Below are positions 42,737 to 54,700 of a stretch of 64,000 bases of DNA, one piece after another; position 1 is the first letter of the stretch, and each line of letters starts with the position of its first letter. The stretch is from Opitutia bacterium (lineage in GTDB: Bacteria; Verrucomicrobiota; Verrucomicrobiia; Opitutales; Opitutaceae), in assembly GCA_947474365.1 (NCBI GenBank), contig CANJIU010000018.1:54462-118461 (forward strand). The letters run 5' to 3'. A program made the translations under genes and the position numbers. The notes under the pieces were generated by a model. The model was given only the letters and a program-made list of their open reading frames with translations, did no database searches and was not told where the DNA came from.

Positions 42737-45700
42737 ATGAGCACCGCCGCGAACAAAGCCGTTTTCCTCTCCTACGCCTCGCAGGACGCGGCAGCGGTGC
42801 AGCGCCTCTGCGACGCGCTGCGCGCGGCGGGCGTAGAGGTGTGGTTTGATCAAAACGAACTCGTGGGCGGCGATGCGTGGGACGCGAAGATCCGGAAACA
42901 AATCGCCGAGTGCGCGCTCTTCGTGCCGGTGATTTCGGCGGCGACGCAGGCGCGGTTGGAGGGATACTTCCGGTTGGAGTGGAAGCTGGCGGCGCAGCGG
43001 ACGCACACGATGGCGGACGAGAAGGTGTTTTTGTTGCCCGTGGTGATCGACGACACGCGGGACACGGAGGCGAAGGTGCCGGCGGAGTTCAAGGCGGTGC
43101 AGTGGACGCGTCTGCCGGGCGGCGAGGGTGCGGCCGTGGAGAAATTCTGCGCGCGGGTGCAGCGGCTGCTCGGTGGTGATGGAGCCGGGGTCGTCGCCCC
43201 CGTCCCGGCCCCGGCGAGGCCCGGTGCCGCTGCGTCGGTGGGCCGGCGGGTCTCGTCCGTGACGTGGGTTCTCGCCGTGCTCGGGGCGTTCGTCGTCGCC
43301 GGCGCATGGTTGTGGCTGCGGCGCCCCGCCTCGGGGCCGACCGCCGAATCGAAGGTAGCCGCACCGACCGCGACTGCCGCCGCGCCACTCAGCGAGGCAC
43401 GCAAGCTCGTCGCGCAGGCCCGCGCGCTGTTCGAAGACGGCGATACGGCCAATCGCGAAAATTTCGTGCTCGCGGAAGAGTTGCTCAAACGTGCGCATAA
43501 CCTCGACCCTGTGGATGGCGAAGTCTGGGCGGCGCACGCGCAGCTCTCGTCGGATTTGATCACCTACGGGGTCGATCGTTCGAGCACTCGAATGGAGACT
43601 TTGAAGATGTAGGCGGAGCGCGCCATCAAGCTCGCGCCGGCTTCGATTGAGGCACAGGTGGCCTATGCCGGCTATTTCCGGCAATCGGGCCGGCAGGGGG
43701 CGACTGCACCGGTTGAGGAGGCGGTGGCGCTGCTCCAGAAGATTGTCGCCCAAGCGCCGCAGCATCGCCGCGCACTCCGCCTGCTCGGCATGAGCTTCGG
43801 CCGGCTGCAAAATTATGATGACGCATGCGCTGCCTTGGATCGCGCCAACGCGTTGCCGGGCGGCGATTCCGAGGCGCTGGTGATCAAGGCGGCGCTCCAC
43901 TTTACGGCGACTGGACGCTACTCCGAGGCCGAAGAGGCGGTCGCGCGATCGCTGGGGATCCGCGTCAACGGGCGGGCGCAGTCGGTCGATGCACTGCTCA
44001 AGCTCGCGTGGCGCGGCGATCTCGAAGGCGCAGCACAGGCGGTCGCACTCTGGCCGGCGTGGTTGTTGCTCGAAGATCGCGGGGCGGCGACTGCCGCCGA
44101 GGTGGCGATCTGGCGCCGCGATTGGGAGCGGGCGTTAACCGTGCTCCGTTCGGTGCCGCGCGACTATCTCAGCGACTATTATTTCAGCGGGCCGAAGTCG
44201 GTGCTGATGGCCATTGCCCACGAGATGGGCCGGCAGCCCGAAGCGGCGCGGCGCGAGTGGGAAAATGTGAAGGCGGTGACAACCCGCATGGCCGCCGCCG
44301 ATCCGCTGGCACGGGAGTTCGTGCTCTGGAAGGCGTGCGCACTTGCGAAGCTCGGCGATACCGAAGAGGCGCGGCGCCTCTACCACGATTTGGAACAGAC
44401 CGGCGATCTGCGCTCCGCGTTTTGGTCCTGCACTTCACCGGCGGTATTGCTGGCGACGACGCTTGGCACCCCAGGGCCGATCGCCACCAAGGCGGGGCTG
44501 GACTGGCGCGGCATAAAGCTGTCGGCCGTGGGAGACGCGCCGCGGTCCGCCCTGGAACTTAACCCGGTTTTCGACCCAGTCCGCGCGACGCCGGCGTTTC
44601 AGCGATTGATCGAAAGTGCGCCGGCTCCTGTACCGGCATCCAGCCAGCCGACCGTCACCCTGACCGCGCCAGCGCAGCCCGGAGGGAAATCCGTCGCAGT
44701 GCTGGCGTTCAAGAATGTGGGCGGCGATCCGGCCAACGAGGCCATCGTCGAAGGGATCGGGCTCGAACTCATCAGCGTGCTCGGCCGCGTGCCCGGGCTC
44801 ACCGTGCGAGGGAACAGCTCGCTGAACTACTTCAAGGGCTCCGCTGCGACCACCCAGGAAAAAGGCCGGAAGCTCAACGCCACCTACCTCGTCGACGGGA
44901 GCGTGCAGCGGAGGGGCGACACCGTAAACATCGTCGCCAACCTCACGCTCGCGTCGACCGATGAGGTGGTATGGTCCTCGCCCTCGCTCCGACGCGAGGT
45001 GAAGGACATTTTCGCGGTGCAGGACGAGATCGCGCGGCTCATCGCGGAGAATCTTTCACTCAAGCTCGGCGTGCGCTCCGCGTCGGCAACCGCGGCCATC
45101 AACCCCCTTGCGTTTGAACTTTACGTGCAGGCGCGACATGCGTGGAACCTGCGGACGCCCGAGGGCCACGCCCGCGCCGAGCAGCTCCTGAATCGCGCGC
45201 TCGCGCTCGAGCCGAATTTCGCCAAGGCCCACGCCGCCATGGCGGACGTGTGGTCGGTGGGTGCGCCGAATGGCGACGAACTTTCCCTGTACACGGGACG
45301 GATCGCACCTGAGGCAGCTCGAGTGGAAGAAAAGGTTAAGCTCGCGCTCACGCTCGATCCGGGGTCCGCCGAGGCACATGCTTCGCTGGGGTACTTCTAT
45401 TATACTACGTGGCGCCGTGTGGATGCAGAGCGTGAATTGCGCGAGGCCATCCGCCTGAACCCGAGTTATGCCTCGGCGCACCAATGGTTCGGGCGTTTGC
45501 TCCTGCTCAATGGTCGCATGGAGGAAGCGCTCGTTGAATTGCGCCAGGCCACCGAGCTTGATCCGCTGTCACCACGGATACTGGACAACTATGCGTGGGC
45601 GCTGATTTTTGCCGGCCGGTTTGCTGAGGCGATTCAGTATTGTGATCGGGCGCTCGCCCTCCAGGACTCCGCGATGCAGGCGCGAGCCCTTAAAGCGGTC

Positions 45701-46105
45701 GCGTTGGCGCTATTGGGTCGCCTCGAGGAGGCAGTGGTACTGGCGCTGACGCTGCCGGCCGTGGACTCGGGCTACTCCATGTTCCGGGCGATCGTCTATG
45801 GCCTGGCGGGAAAAACGACGGAGCTGGAAAAGGCGCTGCCCGGCTACGAAAAGGGTGCACACATTTCCAAGATCGCCGGGCTGGCCGCAGCCAGACGTTA
45901 TGCCGGGGCGCTCGATGCCCTCGATCCCAACTGGATTGTATCGGGCAGCGCGGACTACTTGTTGTTTCACCCCATCTTTGATCCCATGCGGAACGACGTG
46001 CGGTTCAAACGAGCGCTCCAGACCCTCGGCCTCACCGAAGCCCACGCCCGCGCGCAGGCTTGGCGCGCGGCGCACCCGCGGCCCATTCTCCCGGTGAAAA
46101 AATGA
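42737..46105 (+). pseudogene. TIR-TM-TPR-TolB-like protein, array copy 2, interrupted by in-frame TAG
   Basis: One reading frame of 1123 codons, broken only by TAG at 43610-43612 (codon 292). Before it: TIR domain (subtype II), membrane helix about 174-195, start of the ectodomain, ending 'RMETLKM'. After it, in the same frame: 'AERAIKLAPAS', TPRs, a TolB-like domain of subtype b about 650-780 ('KSVAVLAFKNVGGDPANEAIVEGIG') and the tail 'LGLTEAHARAQAWRAAHP'. Paralogues have a Gln (CAG) at the stop position ('QADRA'), so a single C-to-T change explains it. Consequences may be a 291-residue TIR-TM protein, restart at a GTG near 43658, or readthrough. A sequencing error is also possible. Confidence 0.8.
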
Positions 46106-48435
46106 GCAGCCCGGACCCTCAAGCCGTCTTCCTTAGCTACGCGTCGCAGGACGCAGCGGCGGTGCGGCGCATTGCCGAGGCGCTGCGCGCGGCGGGCATC
46201 GAGGTGTGGTTTGATCAAAACGAATTGGTGGGTGGCGACGCGTGGGACGCGAAGATCCGGAAACAAATCGCGGAGTGCGCGCTCTTCGTGCCGGTGATTT
46301 CGGCGGCGACGCAGGCGAGGTTGGAGGGATACTTCCGGTTGGAGTGGAAGCTGGCGGCGCAGCGGACGCACACGATGGCGGACGAAAAAGTTTTTTTGTT
46401 GCCGGTGGTGATCGACGACACGCGGGACACGGAGGCGAAGGTGCCGACGGAGTTCAAGGCGGTGCAGTGGACCCGCCTTCGCCCGGTGGGCTTCGGCGGG
46501 CAGGCCCGCGATGATGCGAGCGTCGCGGCGTTCTGTGCGAGGATCGGGAAGGTGCTGGGGGGCGAGGGTAGGGACGCCTCTCCGAGGCGTCCGTCGAGCG
46601 AGGTGGACAAAACGCCCGGACGTCTCGGAGAGACGTCCCTACCAGCGAAGGCTTCCCGACCGTGGCTCGTACCGGTGATTCTCGGCGTAACTGCGGTGGC
46701 GGTGCTGGCGCTCTGGCGGCCTTGGCGCGAGACGGCACCACCGCGGGTCGCGCCGGCGTCAGTCTCGTCACAGCCGAGCAATTCCGCTTCTGCGCCGGTC
46801 GTTGCTGAAAAATCACTCGTCGTCCTCCCGCTTGAAAATCTCAGCCCTGATCCGGAGAACGCGTTCTTCACCGACGGCACGCACATCGAGATCATTTCGA
46901 CGCTCTCCCGGATTGCCGACCTCACCGTGATGTCGCGCGATTCGGCGATCGAATTCAAGGCCAGTCCCGAACCTCTCGCCGAAAAGGCAAAAAAGCTGGG
47001 CATTGCCAACGTCCTCACCGGCAGCGTGCGCCGCGCCGGCAACGACATCCGCATTGTCCTCGAGCTCCGACGCGCCAGCGACCAGGCGCTGCTTTGGACC
47101 CAGACCTACAACAAGCAACTCGGCGAAGGCGTCCTCGCCATTCAGGCCGACATTGCGGACCAGGTTGCCCGGGTCCTGCAGGCGCGCGAGCGCAAGGGGG
47201 CGTTTGCGGGCGCGCAGTACATGACGAAAAACCCGCAGGCCTACGACTTGTTCCTCAACGCCCGCGAGCAGTATCTCAAGGATCGCAGCGGCACATCCAC
47301 CAAACAAGTGGTCGCTTGGCTCAACGAGGCGTTGACGTTGGACCCGGCATTTGTCTCCGCGGCACGTTTTTTCGTTACGGTGCTCCTATACCCCTACCGC
47401 GATCAGCGGAAATCCCAGGAAGAAAGGGAGCAGATCAAGCGCGATGCCCGGCGCTGGGCCGATACCGCCGCCCGTCTGGCGCCGGGAGGCGCGGGCGACG
47501 ATGCGCTTGCGACTTATTTTGTGATCTTCGAACGCGATCCCTCCCGTGCCCTGCCCTACGCGGAAAACGCCGCCCGCGCGCTGCCGAACGACGCAGCGGT
47601 TCAGGAGCGGATCGGATTGGTTTACTGGGCACTCGGCCGTATCACCGAAAGTGAGGCACGCTATCGCCGCGCCATTGCGCTCGATCCCTTCAACTACCGC
47701 ACGCGCTCGGAGCATCTGCTGATTTTGAGCTATCTGCGTCGGACACGTGAGTTCGAGGAATTCGACGCCGAGCATCGCCGGACAGATCGTTCGCAACCGG
47801 CTTCATGGGAAAACACTGGTGACGTGCGCTACCGCCTTTACGGGACACCGCCGGATGTGATCGAGAACGTCCGTTCCGCGAAAGCCCGGGTTAGTTGGCT
47901 CCTACGGAGCCGAAAATGGACCGAAGCGATTGCTGAGGTCGAGAGCCAGCTGACCAACAACGCGAAAGTGTCCGATGGCGATCGCCACCGGCGACTGATC
48001 GAGCGCTGTGATGCGCTGCGTCGCCTTGGGCGTGACGCCGAAGCCAGGCAGGCCGCCGAGGAATCGAAAATCCAGATGGAAAAGGCCAACGCCCAGCAGG
48101 AAATCGATCCTTCGCTGCGCGACCTTCGCCAGGCGATGACGTTGTCACGACTCGGCGAATCCGCTCCGGCTCTTGCGGCCATGCAGCGCTACGTCAACGC
48201 GCGCAACGCCGAGGTCACACCCTTGGAACGTGTCACTCGCGAGGTGACCCTCGCCGAGTTCTACGCCTACCTCAATCGACCGCGCGAGTGCGTCGAACTC
48301 CTCGCCAAGCTCCTTCGCGTGCCGAGCGGCCTCACCGTCCCGATGCTCAATGTCGATCCCGCGTGGGACAACGTGCGGGAGGATCCGGCGTTTCAGGCGT
48401 TGCTGGCGGATCCGAAGAATTCGGCGCCGCTGTGA
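46102..48435 (+). CDS. TIR-TM-TolB-like-TPR protein, array copy 3 (short form)
   Basis: 777 residues. The ATG overlaps the previous stop (ATGA). TIR subtype II about 8-150, nearly identical at DNA level to copy 2; repeat-encoded linker; membrane helix about 187-207. Unlike the other full copies the TolB-like domain follows the helix directly (about 236-360, 'KSLVVLPLENLSPDPENAFFTDGTHIEIISTLSRI', 'ANVLTGSVRRAG', 'QADIADQVARVLQA'), of a divergent subtype d, and TPRs follow to about 760. It lacks the first ectodomain and the 'AHARAQAWRKA' tail. The fusion seems to join a subtype II TIR head to a different sensor body. Confidence 0.9.
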   Translation: MSSPDPQAVFLSYASQDAAAVRRIAEALRAAGIEVWFDQNELVGGDAWDAKIRKQIAECALFVPVISAATQARLEGYFRLEWKLAAQRTHTMADEKVFLLPVVIDDTRDTEAKVPTEFKAVQWTRLRPVGFGGQARDDASVAAFCARIGKVLGGEGRDASPRRPSSEVDKTPGRLGETSLPAKASRPWLVPVILGVTAVAVLALWRPWRETAPPRVAPASVSSQPSNSASAPVVAEKSLVVLPLENLSPDPENAFFTDGTHIEIISTLSRIADLTVMSRDSAIEFKASPEPLAEKAKKLGIANVLTGSVRRAGNDIRIVLELRRASDQALLWTQTYNKQLGEGVLAIQADIADQVARVLQARERKGAFAGAQYMTKNPQAYDLFLNAREQYLKDRSGTSTKQVVAWLNEALTLDPAFVSAARFFVTVLLYPYRDQRKSQEEREQIKRDARRWADTAARLAPGGAGDDALATYFVIFERDPSRALPYAENAARALPNDAAVQERIGLVYWALGRITESEARYRRAIALDPFNYRTRSEHLLILSYLRRTREFEEFDAEHRRTDRSQPASWENTGDVRYRLYGTPPDVIENVRSAKARVSWLLRSRKWTEAIAEVESQLTNNAKVSDGDRHRRLIERCDALRRLGRDAEARQAAEESKIQMEKANAQQEIDPSLRDLRQAMTLSRLGESAPALAAMQRYVNARNAEVTPLERVTREVTLAEFYAYLNRPRECVELLAKLLRVPSGLTVPMLNVDPAWDNVREDPAFQALLADPKNSAPL
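46567..46643. repeat. 77-bp palindromic repeat encoding TIR-TM linker, copy 2
   Basis: Left arm GGTAGGGACGCCTCTCCGAG, right arm CTCGGAGAGACGTCCCTACC, near-perfect inverted repeats. Same length and position in the protein as at 38548. Confidence 0.75.
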
Positions 48436-51400
48436 TGACGATGAGCCCCGCCGCGAACCAAGCCGTTTTCCTCTCCTATGCCTCGCAAGACGCGGAGGCG
48501 GTGCGGCGCATTGCGGAGGCGCTGCGTGCGGCCGGCGTCGAGGTGTGGTTCGATCAGAACGAACTGGTCGGCGGGGATGCGTGGGACGCGAAGATCCGGA
48601 AGCAGATCGCGGGTTGTGCGCTGTTCGTGCCGGTGATTTCGGCGGCGACGCAGGCGCGGGGCGAAGGGTATTTCCGGCTCGAATGGAAACTCGCCGTCGA
48701 TCGCTCCCATCTGATGGCGCACGATCAGCCGTTTCTTTTGCCAGTCGTGGTCGACGACACGACCGACTCGGCCGCTCGCGTGCCGCCAGAGTTTCGGGCC
48801 GTGCAATGGACGCGATTGCCGGATGGGGCGACGCCGGATAAATTCTGCGAACGAGTAATGGCTTTGCTGACGGGAAATGAAGCCGTGCTCGCCAACTCCG
48901 GAGCGCCGGCGCAAAGCGCACCGTCCGCAACCCATGGGGCGGGTTCAGGCCGGACGAGGCCGGCTGCAATCAAATCGTTCCGCCCTTGGCTCGCGCCCGC
49001 ACTCATCGCCGCCGTTCTCGTCGCCGGGCTCGCGCTTTGGCAATCGTGGAAAAAATCCGCGCCAGGTCCTCTCACGGAAGCACAACTACTCGTGGCCAAG
49101 GCACAAAATGTCCTGCGTGAAGGCGACGAGATGAAGCGGGATACGTATGTGTTCGCCGAGGAGTTCCTCTTACGCGCGGAGTCGCTCGATCCCAGCGAAG
49201 CGTCGGCGTGGGTGCTGCATTCCCGTTTGTCATTCTTGAGCTACACCTTCTTCGCCGATCATTCGGCCACCCGGCGGGAGGCGCTGCGCGTGCAGGCCGA
49301 TCGCGTCGGTCGGCTCCGGCCGGGAAGCCTCGAGGCCAGGCTCGCGGCAACTTATACCCGTTATGCCTTCCAGCAATTCGCCGGGCTCGAGGAGGAACTG
49401 GAGGCGCTGGCCAAGGAGTTTCCCAAAAATTGGCAGGTGCTTCAGCTCCTCGGCCGCGCCTACGCCCGCAACGGCAAGGTCGCTCGCTCACTTGCTTGCT
49501 ATGAGCAGGCGCTGCAACTCCTGCCCGACGACCCCATGCTCAAGAGTGACGTGGTCACGGCTTATCTGAACGCCGAACGTTTCGCGGAGTGCCAAAGTGT
49601 CTTGGCCCGCGCACTCCAGGGCCGCACGAATTCACGCCTCCTTGGACTCGCGACCTATCTCGAACTGCTGTGGGGCGGCAATCTCGCCGCGGCGACTGCG
49701 GCCATCGAAGGTTGGCCCGCGTGGTTTTTGCTCGAGGACCGCGGCGCGGCTTACGCGACGTTGGTGGCCCTATGGCACAAGGATAACTCCAAGGCGCTCG
49801 CGATTGTCGGTCGGTTCCCGCGGGACTATCTGCGGGAGTTCATTTTCACCGGCCCGCGCGCGGTGCTGAGCGCCTGGGCGCATGAGCAGGCGGGCAATGC
49901 CACCTCGGCGCAAGCGGACTGGCGAACGGTGCTTCAAGTGGCGGAACGCGAGCTTAAGTCGGCGCCGGATGAGCCTGCGGCCTTGCATTGGAAGGCGTGG
50001 GCGCTCGCCCGTCTCGGAGAGGCAGCCCCGGCCGCTGCCGCCTACGCCCAGCTCACCGAGAACAACGCCCACATCGCAGGATTGTCCCACGTGGCGGGCG
50101 GTTTCGGCGGTCTTGCGCTCGCCCTCGGGCGCAAGGACGAAGCGCTGGCCCAAATCGCCAAGGTGCGACCGGACCCCGCCCGCAACATCCGGTCGGTGAC
50201 GAGGACGGTCCTGCGGCTCAATCCACTCTTTGACCCCCTGCGGGACGATCCGAGGTTTCAAGCTCTCGTCGCCGCCGCACCAGGCCCATCGTCGGACGAA
50301 GGCGCTAAAGTCCCGGAAAAATCCGTGGCGGTGCTGGCGTTCAAGAATGTGGGGAGCGATCCGGCCAATGAGGCGTTGGTGGACGGGATCGGACTGGAAT
50401 TGATCGCCGTGCTCGGGCGGGTGCAGGGGCTGACAGTGCGGGGCAGCAGCTCGTTGGAGTTTTCCAAGACGACCAAAGCAACGGCACAGGAGAAGGGGCG
50501 TCAGTTAGCGGCCACGTATCTGGTGGACGGAAGTGTCCAGCGGGCGGGTGACACCGTGAAGATCACCGCAAGTGTTACGCACGCGGCGACGAATAAAAAT
50601 GAGGTGACGTGGGGCCCGCTCAAGCGCGACGTGAAGGACTTCTTTGCGGTGCAGGAGGAGATCGCCGGCCTGATCGCCCAGGCGCTGTCGTTGAAATTAA
50701 CCGCGGGATCGGCTGCCTCCACGGCCGAGGTGAACCCTCAGGCGTTTGAACTTTATCTGCAGGGGCGGCAGGCGTGGAACCGCCGCACGTTGGAGGACTA
50801 CCAGCGGGCGGAGGTGCTCTTCACCCGGGCGATTGACCTCGATCCGAAGTTTGCCCGGGCCTACGTGGGCCGAGCTGATGCCCGGACGTTTTTGGCTGTT
50901 CGCCGGGGGCAGGCAGGGACTTGGGGACAACGCAATGCACCGCAGTTGGCGCAGTTGGCGGAGGATCTGGAGCAGGCGTTGAAAATGGATCCGGATTTGG
51001 CCGAAGCACACGCTTCGCTCGGCAACCTTCATAACTATCGCGGTAAGCGGGAGGAGGGGCAGCGGTCGTTGGAGCGGGCGATCGCGCTCAACGCCAACTA
51101 TGCGACGGCGCATCAATGGCTGGGTCTCCACTTTTGGCGCGAGGGCAGACTGTCCGAAGCGCGGGCCTCGGCTCTTCGGGCCGTCGCGGCTGATCCTCTT
51201 TCCTCTGTGATCTCCGCGGCCTGTGCTGTGGTGCTGCAGGAATTTGGCGATACTGCGGCCGCTCTCTTGCATGCGGAACGAGCGGTGGCGCTGCAGCCGG
51301 ACGCGTGGCGAGCGGTGGCTACGAAATCGGCGGCGTTGTGGGCGGTCGGTCGAAAGGAGGAGGCGGTGACCGTGGCTCGCTCGGTTGAGGAGAGTAACCC

Positions 51401-51740
51401 TTCCTCGCAAGGGCTGGGGCGTGCGCTCCTTGTGCTGGGCCGCGCCGGTCTCACCGCGGAAGTAGAGACGAAGCGAAACGTCAGCGGAGGTCTGGCGAAT
51501 TTAGTCCGCCTGCAGGGTGCGGTGGCGATGGGACGGTGGGATGAGTTTTTTTCGAACTGGGGTCCGAACATGCTGACCGTCGACGATCCGTGGTTTCTTT
51601 ACGCGCCGGAATTGGATGCGGTGCGCGGCGACCCGCGATTCCTGTCGGTATTGAAAGAGGCGGGCCTAGATGATGCCCACACCCGTGTGCAGGCTTGGCG
51701 GAAGGCGCATCCGCCGGAGAAAGTGGAGCTGAAAAAATGA
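48435..51740 (+). CDS. TIR-TM-TPR-TolB-like protein, array copy 4
   Basis: 1101 residues. The ATG overlaps the previous stop by one base (TGATG); a second ATG two codons later is an alternative. TIR subtype III ('ARGEGYFRLEWKLAVDRSHLMAHDQPFLLPVV'), linker without the 77-bp repeat, membrane helix about 184-204. Ectodomain with TPRs about 215-600 ('LTEAQLLVAKAQNVLREGDEMKRDTYVFAEEFLLRAESLDPSEASAW'), TolB-like domain of subtype b about 629-755 ('KSVAVLAFKNVGSDPANEALVDGIGLELIAVLGRV'), then TPRs and the tail 'AGLDDAHTRVQAWRKAHPPEK'. The TolB domain matches copy 2 although the TIR subtype differs. Confidence 0.9.
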   Translation: MTMSPAANQAVFLSYASQDAEAVRRIAEALRAAGVEVWFDQNELVGGDAWDAKIRKQIAGCALFVPVISAATQARGEGYFRLEWKLAVDRSHLMAHDQPFLLPVVVDDTTDSAARVPPEFRAVQWTRLPDGATPDKFCERVMALLTGNEAVLANSGAPAQSAPSATHGAGSGRTRPAAIKSFRPWLAPALIAAVLVAGLALWQSWKKSAPGPLTEAQLLVAKAQNVLREGDEMKRDTYVFAEEFLLRAESLDPSEASAWVLHSRLSFLSYTFFADHSATRREALRVQADRVGRLRPGSLEARLAATYTRYAFQQFAGLEEELEALAKEFPKNWQVLQLLGRAYARNGKVARSLACYEQALQLLPDDPMLKSDVVTAYLNAERFAECQSVLARALQGRTNSRLLGLATYLELLWGGNLAAATAAIEGWPAWFLLEDRGAAYATLVALWHKDNSKALAIVGRFPRDYLREFIFTGPRAVLSAWAHEQAGNATSAQADWRTVLQVAERELKSAPDEPAALHWKAWALARLGEAAPAAAAYAQLTENNAHIAGLSHVAGGFGGLALALGRKDEALAQIAKVRPDPARNIRSVTRTVLRLNPLFDPLRDDPRFQALVAAAPGPSSDEGAKVPEKSVAVLAFKNVGSDPANEALVDGIGLELIAVLGRVQGLTVRGSSSLEFSKTTKATAQEKGRQLAATYLVDGSVQRAGDTVKITASVTHAATNKNEVTWGPLKRDVKDFFAVQEEIAGLIAQALSLKLTAGSAASTAEVNPQAFELYLQGRQAWNRRTLEDYQRAEVLFTRAIDLDPKFARAYVGRADARTFLAVRRGQAGTWGQRNAPQLAQLAEDLEQALKMDPDLAEAHASLGNLHNYRGKREEGQRSLERAIALNANYATAHQWLGLHFWREGRLSEARASALRAVAADPLSSVISAACAVVLQEFGDTAAALLHAERAVALQPDAWRAVATKSAALWAVGRKEEAVTVARSVEESNPSSQGLGRALLVLGRAGLTAEVETKRNVSGGLANLVRLQGAVAMGRWDEFFSNWGPNMLTVDDPWFLYAPELDAVRGDPRFLSVLKEAGLDDAHTRVQAWRKAHPPEKVELKK

Positions 51741-54700
51741 GCGCAGCGGAAAAACAAGCCGTCTTCCTCAGCTACGCGTCGCAGGACGCGGCGGTGGTGC
51801 GGCGCATCGCGGAGGCGCTGCGGGCGGCCGGCGTCGAGGTTTGGTTCGATCAGAACGAATTGGTCGGTGGCGATGCGTGGGACGCGAAGATCCGGAAACA
51901 AATCGCCGAGTGCGCGCTGTTCGTGCCGGTGATCTCCGCCAGCACCCAGGCTCGGCTCGAAGGCTATTTCCGGATCGAGTGGAAAATCGCCGCCCGGCGC
52001 ACGCACGCGATGGCGACGGCCCGGGCCTTTCTTCTGCCCGTGGTGATCGACCACACACGCGACGCCGATGCCCACGTGCCGGACGAGTTTCGCGAGGTGC
52101 AGTGGACGCGGCTGCCGGGCGCCGAGGCGCCGGAGAAATTTTGCGCGCGCATCAAAGCGCTGCTCGGCGGTTCAGTGATGGAGGCGGGGCGCCCTCGCCC
52201 CGGAGAACGCGTCGAGGGCGCCGCGTCCCCAACGATTCCCAAAGCACGCCATCGCATCCCTGCGCCAGCGTGGATCGCCGCCGCCGTCGTTGCGACAGGC
52301 GCCCTCTACTTCGCGTCTCGTCCCGCGCAGAATCCGGGCGCAGGGACGCACCCGCCCACCGCGGAGAAGGCCACCGCGACCGCACCGCTCACCGAGTCGC
52401 GCAAACTGACGCTCCAAGCCCGCGCACTGATCGATGATGATTTTCTTGCCACTCGCGAAAATTATCGGCTCGCCGAAGAATTCTCCCGAAAGGCGACAAC
52501 CCTGGATCCGTCCGATGCCGAAGCGTGGGCGACGTTTGCCCGCGTCTCACTGGGGATGTTGGAGCGCAATTACGACACGAGTGCCGTCCGGCGGGATGCG
52601 GCGCGTTCTCAGGCGGATCGGGCGATGCGCCTCGCGCCTTCATCCGTCGAAGTGGGCCTGGCGATGGCAACCTATCAACTGCAGAATGATAACGCGCGGG
52701 GCGCAGCGGAACAGTTTCGCCAGATTCTGGGAATCGCGCCCAACGACGCGCGCATTGTTCTCGGGCTCGCCGCGTCGTTGCAGCGCACCGGGCGGCTCGC
52801 GGAGGGCTCGGAGCTTCGCCTGACTCACCCCGCTTTTGGCGGCCGCGATCCGCGTCCGCTGGTGGATGAAGCGGAGGAAATCCGAAGCACGCGACTGGCG
52901 GAATCCGATGTCTTGCTCGACCGGGCGCAGGCGTTGGCGCCGACGCTCGGTGGATACTATCTCAAGCTCGCCAATTTCACGAGCGGTTGGGGGGACTTGG
53001 AGGCAGGCAGGGCTTATCTGGCAACCATTCCGGCGTCAGTCGTCGAGCAGGATGGCATCGCCGCGTTGGCTGCGTCGCTCTGGATTCGGCTGGGAAACGG
53101 CGACAAGGCGCTTTCCGTGCTGCGCCGGGTGCCCCGGGACTATTTTCAGGAGTTCAGGCGCGAGTTTCCGAAGGGTTATCTGACCGGCTGGGCGATGCAG
53201 ATCGCGGGCCGGGGAGCAGCCGCGCGAGCGGAGTGGACGCAGGCCCTGGACGTATTGGACACGCGTTTCACAGGCGACCCGAATAACACGAGATACTTGC
53301 TGCTCAAGGCGCTGCTCCTCTCACTTGTCGGACGCGCCGAAGAGGCCGATGCCGTTTGGAAGGTCGGCAAGGAACTGCTCGGTCGTCAGGTCGGGAAGCC
53401 GAACTCGCTACAGGATGCAGAAATGCTGGTCGCGCTCGGTCGGCGGGAAGAGGCCATCGCCATCTTCACAAACGAACGGAGACGAAAACTCATTCACTGG
53501 GAACTCAACACGCTTCGTTACGATCCGGGCTTTGCGCCGATTCGGAATGACCCGCGCGTTCAGCAGATCATCAAAACTGGAGTGGCAGAACTGGAGCAGC
53601 TGCGACAGGCGGCGACGAACTCCACGGCTGCCGCGGGCCCGGGCAGCCCAACTCCCGCGCAACCGACCGCCGCCCAGAAATCCGTCGCCGTGCTGGCGTT
53701 CAAGAACCTCAGCGGCGATCCGGCGCGCGAGTTTTTCTCCGACGGGCTGAGCGAAGCGGTCACGGACGTGCTCGGGCGCGTGCCGGGCCTGAAGGTCGTC
53801 GGCAGTGCCTCGGCGTTTTCCTTCAAGGGCAAGGCGGTACCGATCCCGGAAATCGCCAAGCAACTCGGCGTGACCCATCTCGTCGACGGCACCGTGATCC
53901 AAGACGGCTCGACGGTGCGGATCACCGCCAAGCTCATCCAAGCCGACGGCTTTCAGGTGTGGGTCTCCGACAAACTCGAGCGGGCAGCCAGGAACATCTT
54001 CGCCCTGCACGACGAAGTCGCCGGCCTCATCGCGAAAAATCTCTCGCTGAAGCTGGGCGCGAGCTCCACGGCGCAGATGACGGTGGATCCGCTGGCGTTC
54101 GAATTATGTCTGCAAGCACGGCGGGCTTGGAATCTGCGCACGCCCCAAGGATACGACCAAGCCGAAGAGTTCCTGAACAAAGCAATCGAACGTGAGCCAC
54201 GACTTGCCCGAGCGCATGCGCAGCTCTCCGATGTATGGCTGATGCGCGGCGGGGATTTGGAGCCCGCCGGGGCCACGTTTGCTTGGCGAGATTCGGAAAC
54301 AATTCGTCGCGTTCGTGAGCGGGCTGAACTTGCGGTTTCGCTCGACCCCAATTCGTCGGAGGCACTCACCTCCTTGAGTAATGTGGCGTTCATGAACTGG
54401 CAAATGGAGGAAAGCGTCGCGATCCTCAGGCGCGCCATCACTTTGAACCCGAACTACGCGACCGCCCGGCAATGGCTGGGCGATTCGCTGGCAAAACTTG
54501 GACGGCTCGAGGAAAGCCTGTTGGAGACGAGCCGCGCCACGGAAATAGAACCACTGTCATTCATCATCTGGAACAACCACGCCCAAGTGTTGATGAGTGC
54601 GGGAAAGCTGGACGCGGCGCTGGCCGCTTTCGATCGAGCGCAGAGTCTTGCCCCGGCGGCGGTCCAGGCCGGTCGGGCGCGAGCGCTCTCCCGTCTCGGT

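Noticed and set aside
42191..43900. 569-codon minus-strand frame across the ATPase and TIR copy 2
   Set aside because: Antisense to well-supported domains; composition typical of a shadow frame.
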